This document shows, piece after piece, positions 61,434 through 64,000 of a DNA stretch of 64,000 bases (within the stretch, counting starts at the first letter, position 1; the number at the start of each line of letters is the position of its first letter). The stretch lies in the NCBI GenBank assembly GCA_964352025.1, contig CAYGPZ010000010.1, forward strand, positions 50,239 to 114,238. The letters run 5' to 3'. The stretch is from Hirschia sp964352025 (GTDB lineage Bacteria > Pseudomonadota > Alphaproteobacteria > Caulobacterales > Hyphomonadaceae). The translations under genes and the position numbers were made by a program. Under the pieces are notes generated by a model that made no database searches, had not been told where the DNA came from, and saw only the letters and a list, made by a program, of their open reading frames with translations.

Positions 61434-62363
61434 ATGTATAGTGACAACTTAAATTTTGGAGATGTTCGGAAGAAGCGGCGGTATGACCCCCGCCATGTCC
61501 GAGCAGTCGTTGCTGCTTCCAATCGATTCAACAGAAACCTTTTACTAGAAATATTGCGCACCTTGGGTGCACTGCAAGTTGACGGCGCACGCACCGAAAA
61601 AGATCTAATCCGCGTCGTAGATGATCAACGTTGCAATGTTATGCTCGTCGAATGGGGCGAAGATGACGCAATGAACTCTGTGGAACTCGTCAAACGCATA
61701 CGTTCAATGAATGATGATGCTCTTCGTCGAATACCAATTATAGCTATCTCATCACAACTGACGAAAGAAATGGTCCTTGCAGGTAGAAACGCAGGTATTG
61801 ATGAATTCCTGCGCCGTCCCTGCTCGCCTGCAGATGTGCAAAAGCGGTTGAGAATGGTGATTGAAACACCAAGACCATTTATCGATTCATCCGTTTATAT
61901 CGGGCCATGTCGCCGTCGAAAAAATCCTGCCGACTATCACGGTCCTCGAAGACGTGACCGAGACAATGGCGCGCAAATCAAAGATCTAACCGATGCCGAG
62001 CGTCAACTCGTTGATCAAACGTCGCAGCTAACGATCGCGCTTAAAACGCTGAAAATGTCTTGTGCTTTAATGTCTTCTGACCCTAAAGGCGCACCAACAC
62101 GTATTCGTTCCGCAATTGCCAAAGCAAGACAGGCTGGAAAACAGGAAAACGACTCATCCTTTCTTCGTGTCCTTGAAGCCTTTGAGGCATTTATGGAAAT
62201 TCTGTTCCATAGCCCCAAAGCCGCTAAAGACACGCGCTTTATTGTGAATACCGGGATCACCACTCTGGAACAATTATTAGTCCTTCCAAGCGAATATGAA
62301 AGTGCGCGCACAACAGTCGCAAACGCATTTTCGGATGCCATCCACCGTCGAATGGCAGCATAG
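61434..62363 (+). CDS. Receiver-domain protein lacking phosphorylation residues (pseudo-receiver)
   Basis: 309 residues. Residues of about 22-145 align with a response-regulator receiver, but the acidic pair is replaced (AVVAAS), the phosphoacceptor position is Glu73 (MLVEWGE) and the conserved Lys-Pro is Arg-Pro (LRRPC, Arg128). Then comes FIDSSVYIGPCRRRK, a motif shared with its neighbour, and a helical C-terminal half of about 140 residues with no DNA-binding motif. A constitutive or phosphorylation-independent partner of the next gene is likely. Glu at the acceptor site can mimic phosphorylation. Confidence 0.75.
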   Translation: MYSDNLNFGDVRKKRRYDPRHVRAVVAASNRFNRNLLLEILRTLGALQVDGARTEKDLIRVVDDQRCNVMLVEWGEDDAMNSVELVKRIRSMNDDALRRIPIIAISSQLTKEMVLAGRNAGIDEFLRRPCSPADVQKRLRMVIETPRPFIDSSVYIGPCRRRKNPADYHGPRRRDRDNGAQIKDLTDAERQLVDQTSQLTIALKTLKMSCALMSSDPKGAPTRIRSAIAKARQAGKQENDSSFLRVLEAFEAFMEILFHSPKAAKDTRFIVNTGITTLEQLLVLPSEYESARTTVANAFSDAIHRRMAA

Positions 62364-62377
62364 GAAACGCGAACCAG

Positions 62378-63307
62378 ATGTCTCACCCTCCTTCCAATAC
62401 GCGGTCTTTATCAATAGCGGATACACGCGGCCTTAAAGTGCTCGTTGTGGACCCTAATGCATATATGCGAGGTATCGTAGCTGATGCTTTGAGACGACTG
62501 AGTATTGGAGAATTGAGCACAACTTCATCAACTGATGAGGCCAACGACATATGCCTAAGTTTTCGGCCGAATATCGTCATAACAGACTGGGAAGCAGGCC
62601 GAACATCTGGTCTTGAATTTACGCGATCTATTCGTCGTGGGGAAAAAAATATTCCACGCGATGTCCCGATTATTCTTCTTGCGTCTACGGTCGCCCATGA
62701 TCAGCTAATGGCAGCGAGACAAGCTGGCATAAACGAATTTCTCTTAAAGCCAGTTTCTGTGCGTGCGCTTAAGTCTCGCATTGAAGAAGTTGTTATTCGC
62801 CCTAGAAAATTCATTGATAGCCGCCACTATATCGGCCCTTGTCGTCGCAGAAAATCAGACCCGGACTTCTCTGGCCCATGGCGCCGCTTGATGGATGAGC
62901 CTCCCGTAGAGACGAAATCAAATGACTCCCCTCAGCAATTGGACAAGCTGAAAGCCATTGTTGGTCAGCTTTCTGGATTTGCTATTCGAGATTCGGAAGA
63001 TACACGTGGAATCGTTCGCGGATTGTACAAACTATTGTCCGCTAATTCTGGGGAAGTAGAAAAAATTGGCGATAAAACAATCAGCGACATATGGCGCTCT
63101 GCCCAACGTTATATCGAAGGTGTCGGCATGACGCCAACCTATGACGCCAAAGTCATTCTACGTCATTTTGAGGGCATTGCAGCAGTAATGGAGATCCCCA
63201 AAGACAACTATTTGGCACGCCAGACACTTGTCAAAGACTTGGACAGATTAGTGACGAAGAAAATCCACTCCATTGAATCCGATGTACGCGGTGTCGCGAA
63301 CGGTTAG
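62378..63307 (+). CDS. Response regulator (receiver plus helical output)
   Basis: 309 residues, the same length as the neighbour, AGGAAA upstream, 14 bp gap. The receiver is intact: VLVVDPN (Asp25), VITDWEAG (Asp70 acceptor), LLASTVA (Thr/Ser position) and FLLKPVS (Lys124). FIDSRHYIGPCRRRK follows at residues 145-159, then a helical C-terminal half matching the first protein. No classical output domain, so it probably acts through protein contacts, as single-domain CheY-like or DivK-like regulators do. Confidence 0.8.
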   Translation: MSHPPSNTRSLSIADTRGLKVLVVDPNAYMRGIVADALRRLSIGELSTTSSTDEANDICLSFRPNIVITDWEAGRTSGLEFTRSIRRGEKNIPRDVPIILLASTVAHDQLMAARQAGINEFLLKPVSVRALKSRIEEVVIRPRKFIDSRHYIGPCRRRKSDPDFSGPWRRLMDEPPVETKSNDSPQQLDKLKAIVGQLSGFAIRDSEDTRGIVRGLYKLLSANSGEVEKIGDKTISDIWRSAQRYIEGVGMTPTYDAKVILRHFEGIAAVMEIPKDNYLARQTLVKDLDRLVTKKIHSIESDVRGVANG

Positions 63308-63339
63308 CTGAACTAAATTCATTGTGGACCGACGGCTGG

Positions 63340-63420
63340 AATTCGCCAAAAGCAGACATTCGTTCTTAGCGCTCAAAGGGCGGAATAGCTCAAAATCAGT
63401 CAGTTGGGCAGCTTTAGGTT
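63340..63420. repeat. Possible dispersed intergenic repeat
   Basis: The 215-bp gap between 63307 and 63523 contains a stretch (GCCAAAAGCAGACATTC, then TTAGCGCTCAAAGGGCGG) of the kind that recurs in intergenic DNA of marine alpha- and gammaproteobacteria. Recognition is from memory of the pattern only, with no copy elsewhere in this window. It carries no accepted gene. Confidence 0.25.
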
Positions 63421-63522
63421 AGGAGCGGATGTAAACCCTTTACTGGTGTTTGACCTTTTAGGATTTTCCGGCTTACTATTGAAAATGATCGAGACACTAT
63501 CCTTGGGTTGGATTGTAACAGT

Positions 63523-63840
63523 ATGCGCAAGAACGGAGTTGATCCGAGAGAATTGTCTGCTCGCCTTGAGTCTATTACTGCTAGTGAACGCAAAAAATTT
63601 GGGGTGAACTATCAATTGTGGATAGCCGAAGGCGCGAATGCACAAGGTTGGTTTGGCTACATCGGAGCACTAGCAATTGGAGTCTCTGCATTCATCTTAT
63701 TAATCGCGGCTGTATATCAATTTGGCTCTTTGCTTCTATACAGCGTATGCGCAATTACCGCTGGCCTTGGCGCATTTCTTTTTCGCATCGGCGCTCGCCG
63801 CGAGCGTCAATGGCGAGAATCTAATCCATTCAAGTACTAG
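63523..63840 (+). CDS. Small membrane protein, unknown
   Basis: 105 residues from the ATG at 63523; the TTG at 63508 is an alternative, and no strong site was seen for either. An amphipathic charged head (MRKNGVDPRELSARLESI) and two membrane helices (FGYIGALAIGVSAFILLIAA, SLLLYSVCAITAGLGAFLF) are followed by a basic tail (RIGARRERQWRE). No family recognised. Confidence 0.6.
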   Translation: MRKNGVDPRELSARLESITASERKKFGVNYQLWIAEGANAQGWFGYIGALAIGVSAFILLIAAVYQFGSLLLYSVCAITAGLGAFLFRIGARRERQWRESNPFKY

Positions 63841-63898
63841 AGGTTCAACGTCTCCTAAGATGCAGAGAACTGCCACTCGAGTTTTTAGCGTGTATGTC

Positions 63899-63923
63899 AA
63901 AAAAGGGCCACAAATACCCTCTT
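63899..63923 (-). terminator. Possible terminator of the partial minus-strand gene
   Basis: Read on the minus strand, AGAGGG pairs (one G-T) with CCCTTT across a 9-base loop and is followed by six T. It lies just downstream of the partial frame ending at 63949. Confidence 0.45.
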
Positions 63924-63948
63924 GATCAGGCAATCTTTCGCCAATGTA

Positions 63949-64000
63949 CTAACGCGCAGTCGCGCGAGATGTTGTTTCACGAACTGGGATGAACATTGCT
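63949..64000 (-). CDS. 3' end of an unidentified gene (partial)
   Basis: An open frame enters from the right edge and ends AMFIPVRETTSRATAR then TAG. Support is the terminator-like hairpin just beyond. Sixteen residues do not allow naming. Confidence 0.35.
   Translation of the reverse strand, partial: AMFIPVRETTSRATAR

Noticed and set aside
1..64000. Search for CRISPR arrays, tRNA or rRNA genes, insertion sequences and prophage
   Set aside because: No regularly spaced repeats, cloverleaf sequences, transposase motifs or phage structural genes were seen. The genes are chromosomal in character throughout.

Overview
The window is a chromosomal stretch of a Gram-negative alphaproteobacterium, most likely a moderately AT-rich, stalked or budding marine member of the Caulobacterales (Hyphomonadaceae/Maricaulaceae, Hirschia-like). 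The evidence is a full-length PodJ polarity protein, a perfect CtrA box (TTAA-N7-TTAA) upstream of it, KDO and nucleotide-sugar genes, a MerR-controlled beta-oxidation operon and a TauE/TIGR02186 pair. These assignments rest on motif reading only. No rRNA, tRNA, insertion sequence, prophage or CRISPR array was seen.

Layout. 0-10 kb: envelope proteins (DUF885 and VWA lipoproteins, OmpW), a Zur-type regulator, a double-hotdog protein, an alpha/beta hydrolase and a DUF4197 lipoprotein. 10-16 kb: a FadD ligase, a GT4 glycosyltransferase, and the KDO genes kdsB and kdsD with a histidine phosphatase between them. 16-19 kb: a GPH sugar symporter behind a leader rich in inverted repeats, coupled to a TlpA-like protein that has no signal peptide. 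19-27 kb: a lipid/acid catabolic cluster made of an ACAD11-type kinase and dehydrogenase encoded separately, an SDR, a histidine phosphatase, a 54-residue membrane protein, a LysR regulator, a BASS transporter and a CoA ligase. 27-30 kb: Ugd and an RmlD-like reductase.

30-34 kb holds the most unusual locus. A single protein carries a four-helix cytochrome b561 domain, a second membrane-anchored sensor segment and a methyl-accepting chemotaxis signalling domain. It is followed at once by a di-heme cytochrome c peroxidase and a type-1 copper cupredoxin, ending at strong terminators. This looks like a redox or reactive-oxygen chemoreceptor packaged with periplasmic redox enzymes.

34-43 kb is mixed: VanX-like dipeptidase, GST-like protein, small membrane and lipoproteins, sterol-desaturase-type hydroxylase, a solitary cytosine-5 DNA methyltransferase, a large acidic disordered protein, and a universal stress protein. 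43.7-49.6 kb is a complete fatty-acid beta-oxidation operon (MerR regulator, FadE-type dehydrogenase, thiolase, FadJ-type enzyme) with LiuR-like sites upstream and a terminator downstream. 49.8-53.7 kb is podJ. 53.9-64 kb contains TauE/TIGR02186, an aspartoacylase-family protein, an alpha carbonic anhydrase, a trypsin-like lipoprotein, an MscS channel, two tandem receiver proteins of equal length (one lacking the phosphorylation residues), and a small membrane protein. Start codons were chosen by Shine-Dalgarno match and signal-peptide position, and often lie inside the longest reading frame.
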